Below are positions 43,821 through 54,170 of a DNA stretch of 64,000 bases, one piece after another. Origin of the DNA: Mariniblastus sp. Lineage in GTDB: Bacteria > Planctomycetota > Planctomycetia > Pirellulales > Pirellulaceae. A program made the position numbers and the translations under genes. The notes under the pieces are model-generated. The model was given only the letters and a program-made list of their open reading frames with translations, ran no database searches and had not been told where the DNA came from. Within the stretch, counting starts at the first letter, position 1; every line of letters starts with the position of its first letter. The DNA is taken from assembly GCA_029251085.1 (NCBI GenBank), contig JAQXDZ010000033.1:62001-126000 (forward strand). Reading direction: 5' to 3'.

Positions 43821-44624
43821 GTGAGTTCAATCCTCGAAAAAATTGTCCATCATAAATTGGGTGAGATCGAGGCTGCCAAGCAACGCATACCTCTGGCTGA
43901 CCTGGAGGCTCGTCTTTCCGAAGTGCCGCCTCCACTTGATTTCTGTTCGGCATTAACGAACGGAGCGCAGCAAGATCGTGTTAGCTTAATTGCGGAAGTT
44001 AAAAAGGCGAGTCCTTCCAAGGGAGTGATTCGTGACGATTTTGATCCGGTAGAGATTGCGAAAACCTACGCACGAAGTGGTGCGGCTTGTATTAGCGTTC
44101 TAACTGACGAACATTTTTTTCAAGGCTCGCTTGATTATTTGGTATGCATTCGGGAGGCGGTTTCCATCCCACTGCTCAGAAAAGATTTTGTTCTCGATGA
44201 ATATCAAGTTGTCGAGGCGAGGGTGGCGGGGGCAGATGGGGTCTTGTTGATTGCCGAATGCTTGACTCCTGATCGTTTGGTTGAGCTTCATCAAACGATT
44301 GAATCACTCGGAATGACGGCACTTGTCGAACTCTATGATGAAAAAAATATTCCCGCCGTACTTGCTTGCCAACCAAAGCTCGTTGGTGTCAATAATCGTG
44401 ATTTAAATACGTTTGAAATTGATTTGATGCACTCAATTCGGGTGAAGGAGTCATTGCCCCAAGGCATCGCAATGGTCAGTGAAAGCGGGATTTTTACGGG
44501 GCAAGACGTGCAGTTGATGCGAGCGAACTCGGTCGATGCAATTTTGGTTGGCGAGTCGCTGATGCGATCCGAGGACATTGCAATGGCTGTAAAATCACTA
44601 ATGGGTGATCAATTGGGCCCCTAA
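43821..44624 (+). CDS. trpC: Indole-3-glycerol phosphate synthase
   Basis: The product is 267 residues with a GTG start. Barrel motifs are VSLIAEVKKASPSKGVI near 54 (catalytic Lys), ISVLTDEHFFQGSLDYL near 91, PLLRKDFVLDEYQV near 118 (catalytic Lys of RKDF), GADGVLLIAECL near 137, LVGVNNRDLNTFEID near 188, MVSESGIFTG near 219 and DAILVGESLMRSEDI near 237. It closes the indole ring in tryptophan synthesis. No other trp gene is adjacent, consistent with the scattered biosynthetic genes of planctomycetes. Confidence 0.95.
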   Translation: MSSILEKIVHHKLGEIEAAKQRIPLADLEARLSEVPPPLDFCSALTNGAQQDRVSLIAEVKKASPSKGVIRDDFDPVEIAKTYARSGAACISVLTDEHFFQGSLDYLVCIREAVSIPLLRKDFVLDEYQVVEARVAGADGVLLIAECLTPDRLVELHQTIESLGMTALVELYDEKNIPAVLACQPKLVGVNNRDLNTFEIDLMHSIRVKESLPQGIAMVSESGIFTGQDVQLMRANSVDAILVGESLMRSEDIAMAVKSLMGDQLGP

Positions 44625-44896
44625 GATTTGTGGTTTCTCCCGGTTTGTATCGAATTTTCCGTGTTATTTCATGTTTGGTTTTCTTAAATTACCAAATTAT
44701 GCCAAGAGACATCGGTGGCGGACGAACAGCCTCAGTTCAGACGTTTGATGTGCCGATCCTGATGATTTGAACGCGTTTATGCGTCCGCAAAGAATTTCCG
44801 GTATCTTGAGCCTAAGCGGTCGATCAAAAAAGTGAGCACTACCTGTTCAACAGAGCTTGAATGAGGTGTCAGTTGGGTTAACGAATTGAGGAAGAC

Positions 44897-45673
44897 ATGC
44901 CTGATATCATAAATAATGTTAAGACGATTAATAGCGCTGTCAGAACAGCAATGATGCTGGGGGCATGCAGCGTCATCGGCTACGGTGGATACTTTGGTTA
45001 CAACAATTACGTTAAACCAAGTCACGATGCACAGCGGGCAGTCGCTGAGTTAAAGGAGTTGGAAGCGAAATATCAGCAACAGTCTTTTAAGTTAACGGAG
45101 GCTGAAGATCGCGTGCATCGGCTGGAAACCTCAATGAAGTTGCTCAAGGTAGATCGCCGACTTGCCAATGTGACGGTTTTGGAAAAGGGGTTCGATGAGT
45201 TCGGTGAACCATTTATGGAAGTGAGTTTTGAGGAAGTGGATGCGAATGATCGCCCTGTTGCAGCAGCGCGACAGTACGTGATTAAAGGAGAGAAGTTGTA
45301 CATCGATGGTTGGATTGCAACGTTCGAAGACCAATACGTCGAAAGTGCTGATGAACTTCGTGCCGCATCCCTGTTTGTTTTTAAAAGTATTTACGGCGAC
45401 GCCGAGACTCCCAAAGATGCTCAGAGTTTAGATGTTGAAACTCGTGATCATTCGCCGCCGGGGATCTACAACGATTCTACTCAACGAGATTTTGAGCAGC
45501 AGATTTGGACTGATTTCTGGAAGGTCTGCAACGATCCTCAGTTACAGGATGAGTTGGGGATTCGCACGAGTCAGGGACAGACGAGTTATGTCAAACCGAT
45601 TGAGGGGAAAACATACCGTGTTAATATTCGAGCGAGTGGCGGGATGAGCTTGAAACCAATCGTCGAACCGTAG
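44897..45673 (+). CDS. Membrane-anchored coiled-coil protein of unknown function
   Basis: The product is 258 residues. GAGGAAGAC before the ATG is a good ribosome site. One N-terminal membrane helix (about 14-38) leads to a coiled coil (about 43-85: RAVAELKELEAKYQQQSFKL, HRLETSMKLLKVD). The C-terminal 170 residues look globular: FMEVSFEEVDANDRPVAAAR, KGEKLYIDGWIATFED, FEQQIWTDFWKVCNDPQLQD. No catalytic motif is recognised. The layout suggests a membrane-bound structural or periplasmic protein. Similar hypothetical proteins may be common in planctomycetes, but that is from memory. Confidence 0.75.
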   Translation: MPDIINNVKTINSAVRTAMMLGACSVIGYGGYFGYNNYVKPSHDAQRAVAELKELEAKYQQQSFKLTEAEDRVHRLETSMKLLKVDRRLANVTVLEKGFDEFGEPFMEVSFEEVDANDRPVAAARQYVIKGEKLYIDGWIATFEDQYVESADELRAASLFVFKSIYGDAETPKDAQSLDVETRDHSPPGIYNDSTQRDFEQQIWTDFWKVCNDPQLQDELGIRTSQGQTSYVKPIEGKTYRVNIRASGGMSLKPIVEP

Positions 45674-45713
45674 AGCTCCGGTTCGATGCGGATCTTGAAA
45701 TTGGGTGTAATCT

Positions 45714-46796
45714 CTACTGGCTCTTGAGCTTGCGAGCAATCTTCCGTCCTGTGACACTCATTGGCATTTCCTCGATTTCACGAAGTGTCGCCCAGCGAGT
45801 TGGCGTTTGCGTTTTTTTGAGTCGGCCAGTCACTCCGTCTCCTTTCCAGCACTGCAGGGTAATGCGATATCGGGTGACCGCATGCTTCATTTGAAAGAGC
45901 GGTCCACTTAGTTCGGCTGCGAGTCCAGTTTCTTCTTTGAGTTGTTTTAGCAACTGCTTGGCGTGCGATTTTGCTTCAGTATCTGGGCTTAACGTGTAGC
46001 GGGGGAAATCCCAAAGGCTCTCCCAGCGTTCTCCGGGACCGCATTGCCGGACCAGAATCCGGTCCGCCTTGTTAACGACGATGGCAGCTTCCAAAAGATC
46101 CTCGTATTTGACTTTTTTGGACGCAACGGGGATTTGCTCCTGAAGCCCTTTGACAGCAGTCATGCAGAGGTTATTAACGGGGCAAACAAGGCATTTAGGG
46201 CGTTTCGGATTGCAAATTTGGCTGCCGAGTTCCATCAATGCCTGATTGAAGTCGCCGCATCGTTTTCGCGGTAGCAGTGATTCCGAAAATTCCCATAACG
46301 CTTTTTGGTTGTTGGTCGTTCGCGGATCAGATTGCATCGTCATTAGGCGGGCAAACAGGCGGATCGTATTGCCTTCCAAGATTGGCAATTTTTGATCAAG
46401 AGCAATCGAGAGGATCGCCCCAGCGGTGTAGCGCCCGATACCCGGAAGCGCTAACACACTTTCAAAGTCTGTCGGGAATTCGCCGTCATGTTTTTCGACA
46501 ATCACTTGGGCAGCCGCATGCATTTGCCGGGCGCGTCGGTAATAGCCAAGTCCTTCCCACAGTTTAAGGACCTCTGCCTGATTGGCGCGAGCAAGGGTTG
46601 CGACATTCGGAAAGCGTTTGGTAAATCGATTAAAGTAATCAACGACGGTTGCGACCTGAGTCTGTTGCAGCATGATCTCGCTGATCCAGATTCGATACGG
46701 TGTTTTGTGTTGCCGCCACGGAAGATCACGTTGGTGGTCGTCAAACCAGTTTAGTAGTTTGCGCCGAAAGTTAGATTTCCATTTAGCGTCGTACAT
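45714..46796 (-). CDS. mutY: MutY-family A/G-specific adenine glycosylase (atypical catalytic residue)
   Basis: The product is 360 residues. It has the MutY layout: LPWRQHKTPYRIWISEIMLQ near 25-44 (catalytic Glu40), WEGLGYYRRARQMH near 80, helix-hairpin-helix LPGIGRYTAGAILSIA at 117-132, and the 4Fe-4S cluster CNPKRPKCLVCPVNNLC near 195 (C-x6-C-x2-C-x5-C). A C-terminal NUDIX-like domain (about 230-360) recognises 8-oxoG. It removes adenine opposite 8-oxoguanine. The second catalytic residue, normally Asp in PILDGN, is Glu141 here (PILEGN; codon GAA read on the minus strand at 46374-46376). Activity may be altered, or this may be a lineage variant. It converges on the coiled-coil protein gene and lies 57 bases downstream of leuS on the same strand. 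Confidence 0.9.
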   Translation of the reverse strand: MYDAKWKSNFRRKLLNWFDDHQRDLPWRQHKTPYRIWISEIMLQQTQVATVVDYFNRFTKRFPNVATLARANQAEVLKLWEGLGYYRRARQMHAAAQVIVEKHDGEFPTDFESVLALPGIGRYTAGAILSIALDQKLPILEGNTIRLFARLMTMQSDPRTTNNQKALWEFSESLLPRKRCGDFNQALMELGSQICNPKRPKCLVCPVNNLCMTAVKGLQEQIPVASKKVKYEDLLEAAIVVNKADRILVRQCGPGERWESLWDFPRYTLSPDTEAKSHAKQLLKQLKEETGLAAELSGPLFQMKHAVTRYRITLQCWKGDGVTGRLKKTQTPTRWATLREIEEMPMSVTGRKIARKLKSQ

Positions 46797-46853
46797 ACAA
46801 ATCGTGTTCGTCCAGGCGATAGGCAGCCATCGAGAATGGCACAGATTCGGTTT

Positions 46854-49697
46854 TTAGTTGGCAACGATATTTACCAACTTATCTGGAACGGCAATGACTT
46901 TCCGGACGGTCAAACCTTCGAGAAGTGTCACGATTTTTGGATCTTGAAGCGCGATCGCCTCGAGTTCCTGTTTTGACTTCCCGCGTTCAATACTAATTTT
47001 GGTTTTGATCTTTCCCATGATCTGAATTGGAACTTCAACCAAGGCATCGACCGTGAGCGATTCGTCAAACTGTGGCCATGATTCATAGGCGAGGCTCGAA
47101 TCATTTCCAAGGAGTTGCCAAAGTTCTTCTGCGAGATGCGGAGCGAACGGGGAAAGCAGTAAAATAAACGGTTCCATCAATGACTTGGGCCGCTCTGCTT
47201 GTTTCGTAAAGAAATTGACAAACTCCATCATTCGTGAAATTGCAGTATTGAAGCCGAGTGTTTCGATATCCTTGGAAACTGCTTTGATTGTTTTGTGGAG
47301 CATGCGGGTTTGTTCATCCGTGGGTGCATGATCTCCAACGGATGAACTCAATGATAGTTCTTCCGCCTTTTCGTCGACTAGCATTCGCCACACTCGATCG
47401 AGGAAGTTGCGAACGCCATTCACGCCGGCCATGCTCCACGGTTTCGATTGGTGGAGCGGTCCCATGAACATCTCGTAAAGCCGCAGGGAATCCGCGCCGT
47501 ATTCTGCGATAATGACATCGGGGTTAACGACATTTCCACGGCTTTTGGACATCTTGTAGGCGCGGCTATCGACACGGATTTGAGGGTCAGATTTCAAGAC
47601 AAAATTGTCTCCCTCTTTTTCTTTTTCAGCCTGCTCTGGATCGAGCTTGACGACGTGTAGTTCTGCTCCGGTCGATTTAAGAACTGTCTTTCGTTCGTCA
47701 TTTTCGCAGGTGAGTTCAGCGCTTACCCACTGCTCATTGGTATCCCGAAAGGCTGTAAATTCGACATCTCCGAGAATCATTCCCTGATTGACTAGTTTCT
47801 TAAAGGGTTCAGGCGTATGAAGGTGCCCACGATCGAACAGGACCTTGTGCCAAAATCTTGCGTATAACAAATGGAGAACCGCGTGCTCCGCTCCACCAAT
47901 GTAAAGGTCGACCGGCATCCATTGTTTTTCGAGTTCTGGGTCAATGAACGCTGATTCATTGTGAGGGTCAATGAATCGTAGGTAGTACCAACACGAGCCT
48001 GCCCATTGCGGCATGGTATTGGTTTCACGTTTATATTTTTTCCCATCGATGACGGGGAAAAGCCATTCGTCATCGGCTTTTTCGAGCGGTGGTTCGGGGC
48101 GGCCATGCGGTTTGAAATCTTCGACAAACGGTAGATCGACCGGAAGACTTTCCAAGGGAACCGGTCGCATAATGCCCGTGCGGTTTCCGGCCTCATCCAG
48201 TTCGTGCAGGATTGGAAACGGCTCTCCCCAGAATCGCTGACGGCTGAACAGCCAGTCCCGTAGTTTGTAATTAACCGCGGAACGTCCAACCGACGTGTTG
48301 TCGAGTGTTTCAATGATCTTGATTTTGAATTCTTCGGTCGTGAGGCCATCAAAGGATTCTGAGTTGACCGCTGTCCCAATGCCCGCAAAACAAATCTCTC
48401 CTGCCATCAATTTTTCTAGATCAATCTCGGCTTTGGCAGGAGGTTGCACGACGGCAGTAATTGGTAGGTCGTAGGTTTTAGCAAATTCGAAGTCGCGAGC
48501 ATCGTGTGCGGGTACCGCCATGATGGCACCTGTTCCGTAGCTTGCCAGCACATAATCCGCGACCCAAATCGGAACGGGCTGTCCATTGATTGGGTTAATT
48601 GCATAGCTGCCGGTAAAGACACCTGACTTTTTTGTTCGATCATCCTGTCGGTCTCGGTCGCTTTTCATCGCCGCGTCGTCGCAATATTTCTTGACGATTG
48701 GTCCCTGGTCGGCGGTGGTCAATTCTTCGACGGCACCGTGTTCCGGCGCGATGACCATGTAAGTTGCCCCGTACAACGTATCGGGGCGAGTTGTGTAAAC
48801 TCGCAAGGTGTTTTCTGGAAGGTTTCGGGGGAATCCTGTTTCGGTTCGGGCGCTTTTCCAGTTTTCGAATTGATCTTGATCGCCGATGAAAAAGTCAACT
48901 TCGGCGCCGGTGCTGCGGCCGATCCAATCACATTGAAGTTTTTTTATACCCTCCGGCCAATCGACTTCATCGAGATCGCTTTCCAGGCGGTCAGCGTAAG
49001 CAGTGATTCGAAGCATCCATTGTCGTAGGGGCATGCGTTGGACTGGATGGTTGCCAACATCGGAAAGCCCGTCGACCACTTCTTCATTAGCGAGCACGGT
49101 TCCCAGAGCCGGGCACCAATTGACTGGTGCGTGGGATTCAAAAGCGAGTCTGAATTCGTCTTGATACTTGCGAATCGCATCCTCGCCAGCTTCACTGATT
49201 TCAGCCGGAATGGGTAGTTCGCTGATGGGGCGTCCTTTTTGCTGGTCAGCATCGAACCAAGTGTCAAAAAGTACTAAGAAAATCCACTGCGTCCATTTGA
49301 AATAGTCGACGTCCGTTGTAGATATTTGACGATCCCAGTCGTAGCTAAAGCCGAGGTCCTTTAACTGACGCACGAATGTATTGATGTTTTTTTCGGTAAA
49401 CTCGCGAGGTGAAGCATTGTGCTTGATGGCGTGTTCTTCAGCAGGCAATCCAAAAGCGTCGAAACCCATTGGGTGTAAAACTGTTTTACCAACCATCCGA
49501 GCATGACGGGAAACAATGTCGGTGGCCGTGTATCCTTCGGGGTGACCAACATGCAGTCCTTCTCCACTGGGATAAGGGAACATGTCTAACGCGTACAATT
49601 TCTCTCCCTTGACCTCCGTGGGTGTCTTGAAGGTTTTGTTTTCATCCCAAAATCTTTGCCAACGGGGTTCGATCTCGGCTGGATTGTACTTCGGCAC
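46854..49697 (-). CDS. leuS: Leucyl-tRNA synthetase
   Basis: The product is 947 residues, longer than the usual 860-880. Class I features: [20 protein letters not shown] near 41-60 (HIGH-type HVGH), the CP1 editing domain with [20 protein letters not shown] near 297 and [20 protein letters not shown] near 385, and [17 protein letters not shown] near 711 (KMSKS loop). [14 protein letters not shown] [15 protein letters not shown] near 487 and [14 protein letters not shown] near 567 are also typical. The extra length partly lies in an insert before the KMSKS loop ([32 protein letters not shown]). It charges tRNA-Leu. mutY follows on the same strand. Confidence 0.97.
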   Translation of the reverse strand: MPKYNPAEIEPRWQRFWDENKTFKTPTEVKGEKLYALDMFPYPSGEGLHVGHPEGYTATDIVSRHARMVGKTVLHPMGFDAFGLPAEEHAIKHNASPREFTEKNINTFVRQLKDLGFSYDWDRQISTTDVDYFKWTQWIFLVLFDTWFDADQQKGRPISELPIPAEISEAGEDAIRKYQDEFRLAFESHAPVNWCPALGTVLANEEVVDGLSDVGNHPVQRMPLRQWMLRITAYADRLESDLDEVDWPEGIKKLQCDWIGRSTGAEVDFFIGDQDQFENWKSARTETGFPRNLPENTLRVYTTRPDTLYGATYMVIAPEHGAVEELTTADQGPIVKKYCDDAAMKSDRDRQDDRTKKSGVFTGSYAINPINGQPVPIWVADYVLASYGTGAIMAVPAHDARDFEFAKTYDLPITAVVQPPAKAEIDLEKLMAGEICFAGIGTAVNSESFDGLTTEEFKIKIIETLDNTSVGRSAVNYKLRDWLFSRQRFWGEPFPILHELDEAGNRTGIMRPVPLESLPVDLPFVEDFKPHGRPEPPLEKADDEWLFPVIDGKKYKRETNTMPQWAGSCWYYLRFIDPHNESAFIDPELEKQWMPVDLYIGGAEHAVLHLLYARFWHKVLFDRGHLHTPEPFKKLVNQGMILGDVEFTAFRDTNEQWVSAELTCENDERKTVLKSTGAELHVVKLDPEQAEKEKEGDNFVLKSDPQIRVDSRAYKMSKSRGNVVNPDVIIAEYGADSLRLYEMFMGPLHQSKPWSMAGVNGVRNFLDRVWRMLVDEKAEELSLSSSVGDHAPTDEQTRMLHKTIKAVSKDIETLGFNTAISRMMEFVNFFTKQAERPKSLMEPFILLLSPFAPHLAEELWQLLGNDSSLAYESWPQFDESLTVDALVEVPIQIMGKIKTKISIERGKSKQELEAIALQDPKIVTLLEGLTVRKVIAVPDKLVNIVAN

Positions 49698-50008
49698 GAT
49701 GTTTCCTTTGACGCGTCGTGTTTTGGCGAATTCTATGGGAGGGTCGCCGTGGATAAATTTGTCAGCTGCAAGGCAGATATGTTAACAAAACGGAAGCGTC
49801 TTCGCATGGCCTCCTGAGAAATCAAATTCTATGTTGACGGGCTCGAATCGGGTGCCTTTTTACGGGAAGAAGCCAGCCAGTCGTCTACTTCGCGAAAGGC
49901 GGATTATCCGGTTCGGTTGGTAGGCGATGTGTAGCGATTCTGATAACATGACGGCTCGTTTTTGGACCCCTCTGGTCAATTAATTACAAACTTTTTTAGA
50001 GTGAAAAC
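49698..50008. other. Intergenic region between leuS and map
   Basis: A 311-base gap between divergent genes, containing promoters of both. I see no T-box-like specifier structure upstream of leuS, no tRNA and no small ORF that I can support. Confidence 0.4.
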
Positions 50009-50833
50009 GTGACTCGCCGCCAATCAAAAATTCGTCTTAATGAAGAAGAACGCGAAATGATGCGTAACGCGTGTCGTTTCAATGCTGAGCTGTTGGATGT
50101 GGTTCGCCCGTTCGTTAAGCCAGGGGTGAAAACTGAAGAGTTAGATCGAATTGTTCACGAGTACACGCTCTCCCATGGCCATGTGCCAGCCTGTTTGCAT
50201 TACCCCGGTGGAGATGCCGGTCCCTATCCCAAGAGCTCTTGCATTAGCGTTAACGAAGTGATCTGTCACGGAATCCCAAGTGACTATGAGCTTAAGCCCG
50301 GCGATATCGCGAATGTGGATTTAACGACGATCGTTGATGGTTGGCATGGCGATCAATCTGAGACTTTTTTGATTGGTGAAGATCATCAGATCAGTGATGT
50401 GGCAAGAAGTGTCACGCAATGTGCATTCGATTGTCTTTACTTGGGGATTGAGGCGACAAGTCCCGGGTGCCGGATTTCCGTAATCGGGCAAGCCATTGTT
50501 GATCACGTCAAGCAGCACTACGGATTTGGTGTGGTAGATAAATATGTAGGGCACGGTATCGGTGCACAATTTCATCAAGCCCCTAACATCCCTCACGTAC
50601 CTAGTCCTGTCGCTCATCGTGATCGCTTGCAACCCGGTATGTGTTTCACGATTGAACCGATGATCAATGCTGGAACTGCTCATTCGGTTTGTGATCGGCG
50701 CGACGGCTGGACGGTTCGGACCCAAGATGGACGACTGTCGGCTCAGTTCGAACACACGATTTTAATGACCGAGAATGGCCCGGAGATTTTGACAACGACT
50801 GAGAACGGCCCTGAGCAAGGGTTTAAGTTCTAG
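50009..50833 (+). CDS. map: Methionine aminopeptidase, type I
   Basis: The product is 274 residues with a GTG start. Pita-bread-fold residues are visible: ICHGIPSDYELKPGDIANVD near 88 (His90, Asp107), TIVDGWHGDQSETFLIG near 110 (Asp118), YVGHGIGAQFHQAPNIPH near 180 (His183), MCFTIEPMINAGT near 211 (Glu216) and QFEHTILMTENGPEILT near 245 (Glu247). It removes the N-terminal Met from nascent proteins. No Cys-rich N-terminal zinc domain is present, so it is a short type I form. It stands alone between divergent leuS and a secreted protein gene. Confidence 0.93.
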   Translation: MTRRQSKIRLNEEEREMMRNACRFNAELLDVVRPFVKPGVKTEELDRIVHEYTLSHGHVPACLHYPGGDAGPYPKSSCISVNEVICHGIPSDYELKPGDIANVDLTTIVDGWHGDQSETFLIGEDHQISDVARSVTQCAFDCLYLGIEATSPGCRISVIGQAIVDHVKQHYGFGVVDKYVGHGIGAQFHQAPNIPHVPSPVAHRDRLQPGMCFTIEPMINAGTAHSVCDRRDGWTVRTQDGRLSAQFEHTILMTENGPEILTTTENGPEQGFKF

Positions 50834-51115
50834 TCTGGTGTGATCTGAGGCTTGTTTGACGCTAGCAATATAGAGCCAAACTGGGATTATCTATTGCTGG
50901 CGGGATGGTTTGCGTGGGCACCTAAAATTGCGGCAATTCCATCCCTTCCTGCCCGTCATTTTTCTTGGGGACCGCTATCCTCCCGGTTTTGCTATCACTT
51001 TATCGACTTGAGGTGAAATCCGTATTTCGCTAAATAAATGCCGTAAAAATTTGCAAATTTTCAAATCGGTGTTCGAGTGCCCTCGTCCACCTGTGGAATC
51101 AAGGACGATTCTTTT

Positions 51116-52672
51116 ATGGTTAGCCAGTTTTTTTTGCCTATCGGACTCCGTACTGTTTGCGTGGTTTCAGTTTTACTCGCAACAGTCAGTCAAGATTGTT
51201 GGGGGCAGGCCTCCGATGCGCTTAAGTTTCCATATCAGGCATTCGTTTTGAAAGACGAAACGCTTATTTTGAGCGGTCCCGGTGAGTCGCATTATCCAAC
51301 GGAGCAACTGGATCAGGGAGCCACCGTGGAAGTGTACCGAGAAGATCCTGGCGGATGGTTTGCGATTCGACCAGTTGACGGTAGTTTTAGTTTAGTTCCG
51401 GAATCGGCTCTGAAGATTCTTGATGGCAATGTGGGACGGGTACTCGAATCGGGAACACAAGCCTGGGTAGGAACTAAACTCGGCCCCGTCGAAAAGCCTC
51501 TGTGGCAGGTGAAGTTAAAAGAGAAAGAACTTGTAGAGGTACTCGGCCTGGTTAGCTGGCCCAGTCCCGATGGGCATTCCACGACTTGGTACCAGATCGC
51601 GCCTCCTGCCGGAGAGTTTCGCTGGGTGAAGCGAGACGCGTTGGAGTTGCCTTTGGAGGCGGTAGGTCCTGTCGTCCAAAATGCCTCTCCAAACAAGACG
51701 GGTGACGATGCTACGGTTCAGTTGGCGGTAGGAATTGGTTCAGAGAGTGGCGAGTCCTTCGATGGCGATGGAAACGTGCAGCAAGCATCAGCACAGGATG
51801 ATGCAAGCGGAACTCCTGGAGATATAGGAGATTTAAATCGGGGTTGGCGTTCGACACCAACGCCAATTGGGGTTGGAGAAACACAGTCAGATCTTAATCG
51901 CAATCGGTTGGGGGTTGGCACTTTGAGTGATGGTACAGCGAGCCAAGTTTCCGATGGAGGGATGGATTCTAGATTTGGTTACCAAGGTACCTTGAACCTT
52001 GCGGCGGAAGGCTTAAATCGGGATAGAGTTGCCGACCGAAATATTTCTCGCGATAGTTTTGCGAGAGATTTAGGGGCAGTGAGGCAGGGTCAAGCTGCCG
52101 GCGATTCGCCAATGAGGTATTCCAGGAACCTTACCGATTTAGAATTTCAGCTAACACAGGAACTGATCAAGAAAGACCCTTCGAGCTGGAAGCTGAGTGA
52201 TCTTGAGCAGGCCGCGAACGCAATCTATCAGACTTCTGACCGAGACAGAGAGAGACTGCAGGCCGAACGATTTTTGACCAAATTAAAAAGTTGCCGAGCG
52301 ATTCAAACGGGGTTCACCACCCCCGGAAGCGTGGCTGCTATTGGGGGTGGCTCTGATCCCAGTCAGCCTGTCGGTACGGGGGTTAAGCCGGAATTAGATT
52401 TAAGCAATACATACGATGCTCATGGTTGGCTTTCTGAGATTGTCCGTGATGACGCCAGCGGGCGAATTGAATATGTGCTCCAAGATGAAGCGGGAAATAT
52501 TACGCACCACGTTGGGCCATCTCCGGGGATGAACTTAAAACGCTATCTTCGATCTCGAATTGGAATTGTTGGGCAGCGAGGGTACGCCAGTGAGTTGCAA
52601 CTCGATCATGTTACGGCGACACGCGTGGTTTTACTGGAAAAGCCAAAGTCTAGTGTGGGATTTATAAAATAG
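51116..52672 (+). CDS. Secreted protein with N-terminal SH3-like domains
   Basis: The ATG at 51116 is chosen because AAGGAC lies nine bases upstream and the signal peptide then starts at residue 1; a GTG at 51077 is the alternative. The product is 518 residues. The signal peptide (1-31) ends near SQDCWGQAS. SH3-like segments follow: FVLKDETLILSGPGESHYPT and EDPGGWFAIRPVDGSFSLVP (about 40-100), then LVEVLGLVSWPSPDGHSTTW and GEFRWVKRDAL (about 140-190). The middle (200-340) is low-complexity and rich in Gly/Ser/Asp/Asn. The C-terminus (about 340-518) has a helical stretch and a compact beta region (VGPSPGMNLKRYLRSRIGIV). Bacterial SH3-like domains bind peptides or cell-wall fragments, so an envelope role is plausible. 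No enzymatic motif. Confidence 0.75.
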   Translation: MVSQFFLPIGLRTVCVVSVLLATVSQDCWGQASDALKFPYQAFVLKDETLILSGPGESHYPTEQLDQGATVEVYREDPGGWFAIRPVDGSFSLVPESALKILDGNVGRVLESGTQAWVGTKLGPVEKPLWQVKLKEKELVEVLGLVSWPSPDGHSTTWYQIAPPAGEFRWVKRDALELPLEAVGPVVQNASPNKTGDDATVQLAVGIGSESGESFDGDGNVQQASAQDDASGTPGDIGDLNRGWRSTPTPIGVGETQSDLNRNRLGVGTLSDGTASQVSDGGMDSRFGYQGTLNLAAEGLNRDRVADRNISRDSFARDLGAVRQGQAAGDSPMRYSRNLTDLEFQLTQELIKKDPSSWKLSDLEQAANAIYQTSDRDRERLQAERFLTKLKSCRAIQTGFTTPGSVAAIGGGSDPSQPVGTGVKPELDLSNTYDAHGWLSEIVRDDASGRIEYVLQDEAGNITHHVGPSPGMNLKRYLRSRIGIVGQRGYASELQLDHVTATRVVLLEKPKSSVGFIK

Positions 52673-53004
52673 GCCCAAGTGATTTGCCTAATTACTAGCA
52701 AATTCGGGGCGTTCACAGGTGGCTGTTCAGCTGCCTTCTTAGGTTGGGCTACCAGCTCCGTTTTCTATTTTTAAAGCTGCCAGCAGTTTTTGTGATAGCA
52801 TCTTTCTGACGAATTACCTTCAAGCTGCGTAAGCTACAGAACCATTGCGTCTGGTGGGACGTATTTTGATGCGATTCCGTGAGATTTTCATTGTCGTCTT
52901 GAGCCAATGGATTCCGAATATTTGACTAGGGCGTCGCCTACGGGTGGCGTATCTCGATTGGTCTGTTCCCGCGGATCTGTCGTAAGTTTGAACCGGAAGC
53001 AGAT
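52673..53004. other. Intergenic region between two secreted-protein genes
   Basis: A 332-base gap with no supported gene. It likely carries the promoter of the downstream gene. A short GC-rich inverted element (GGCGTCGCC near 52930) is present, but no terminator with a T-run is visible. Confidence 0.35.
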
Positions 53005-54141
53005 ATGACTCACCGACCCAATCACCACTCAATGATGCCTAGTAAAATTGCGTCTGCAATTTTCGGTGGATTATTGGCGGTGCTGATCTTTTGGGTGGGT
53101 ACCTCGGAGGCCAATGATAAGTCGCCCTCTGGTTCCAGTAGTAAAACCTTACGGAAGCAGACCGTTAGCGCGATTCCTATGCAAGCGTTGAATGCTCAGG
53201 CTCGTGAAAAAATTGGTGATATCTTAAAAAAGCCCAGTATCTATCGCCAGTTGCCGGTAACCTCGATCAATGCGGATCCGGATTATTTTCGGTTCTTGAT
53301 TCGATACCCTGAAGTCGTGGTGAACATTTGGCAATTGATGGGTATTACCAACATGACGACTGAGCGGACGGGACCATTCACCGTAACGACGGACGACGGT
53401 GCCGGCACTATTAGTCAACTTGAGTTAGTTTACGGCACAGACAATCTTCATATTTTCTACGGCGAAGGTAGTTATGAAGGGCCGATTTTAAAACGGAAGT
53501 TAACGGGTAAGTGCGTCTTGGTTTTAAGGACGGAGAACAAGTTCGACGAATTCGGCAAACCGGTTGCTACCAGCCAATTGGACGTCTTTCTTAAAATTGA
53601 AAATGCGACAGCCGGTCTTATCGCCAAGACTGTTCAGCCGGTCGTAGGTTCGACAGCCGACCACAATTTTGTGGAGTCACTGAAGTTTGTTCAGCGGCTC
53701 AACGAAACGACTTCTAAGAATGGCCCCGGCGTTCAGCGTATGGGTAAGAAGTTGAAAATTGAGCCAGCAGTTCGTGAGGGGTTCAATGATGTGATTGAAT
53801 TGGTGTTTCAGCGAGCCATTAATGGTGCCGATTCGGCAGGAGCAAGTCTGCCGCCGCGAGTTGGTTCGTTCTACCAACCTTCCTATCCTGCGGCTCAGGG
53901 GGGGCAATCGAGAGTGGTTCCCGCTCAAGGCTACTCCGGTGTGTCGCGAGGGTATTATTCCAATGGTTACGCGATTCCTGCTCGCGGTAACCAGCCACCT
54001 CGTTATTACAATCCGAATTCAGGCTTGAGGCCGCTTCCAGCGCCAGCGATTTATGGAAAGCCTGTGCAGGCCGGTTATCAGCAAAGTCAAGAATCGGATT
54101 CTAAAGTCCAGCCAGCAAGTGGTTGGTACTACCGCAATTAA
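53005..54141 (+). CDS. Secreted protein of unknown function with Pro/Tyr-rich tail
   Basis: The product is 378 residues. A signal peptide (about 10-36) ends in TSEANDK, an AxA-like cleavage site. The folded part (about 55-270) has DPDYFRFLIRYPEVVVNIWQ near 89, GPFTVTTDDGAGTISQLELV near 122, and a likely beta region LKRKLTGKCVLVLRTENKFD. The C-terminal 100 residues are rich in Pro, Tyr, Gly and Gln (RGYYSNGYAIPARGN, RYYNPNSG). No known domain is recognised. Such low-complexity tails are common in planctomycete exported proteins. It converges on holB with a 29-base gap. Confidence 0.75.
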   Translation: MTHRPNHHSMMPSKIASAIFGGLLAVLIFWVGTSEANDKSPSGSSSKTLRKQTVSAIPMQALNAQAREKIGDILKKPSIYRQLPVTSINADPDYFRFLIRYPEVVVNIWQLMGITNMTTERTGPFTVTTDDGAGTISQLELVYGTDNLHIFYGEGSYEGPILKRKLTGKCVLVLRTENKFDEFGKPVATSQLDVFLKIENATAGLIAKTVQPVVGSTADHNFVESLKFVQRLNETTSKNGPGVQRMGKKLKIEPAVREGFNDVIELVFQRAINGADSAGASLPPRVGSFYQPSYPAAQGGQSRVVPAQGYSGVSRGYYSNGYAIPARGNQPPRYYNPNSGLRPLPAPAIYGKPVQAGYQQSQESDSKVQPASGWYYRN

Positions 54142-54170
54142 ATCTGAGCGGATGAGCGGATTGTGGTTTC

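Noticed and set aside
47792..48388. Minus-strand frame of 198 codons within leuS
   Set aside because: Same strand but another frame inside leuS; composition (Arg/Ser-rich) is typical of an out-of-frame shadow.
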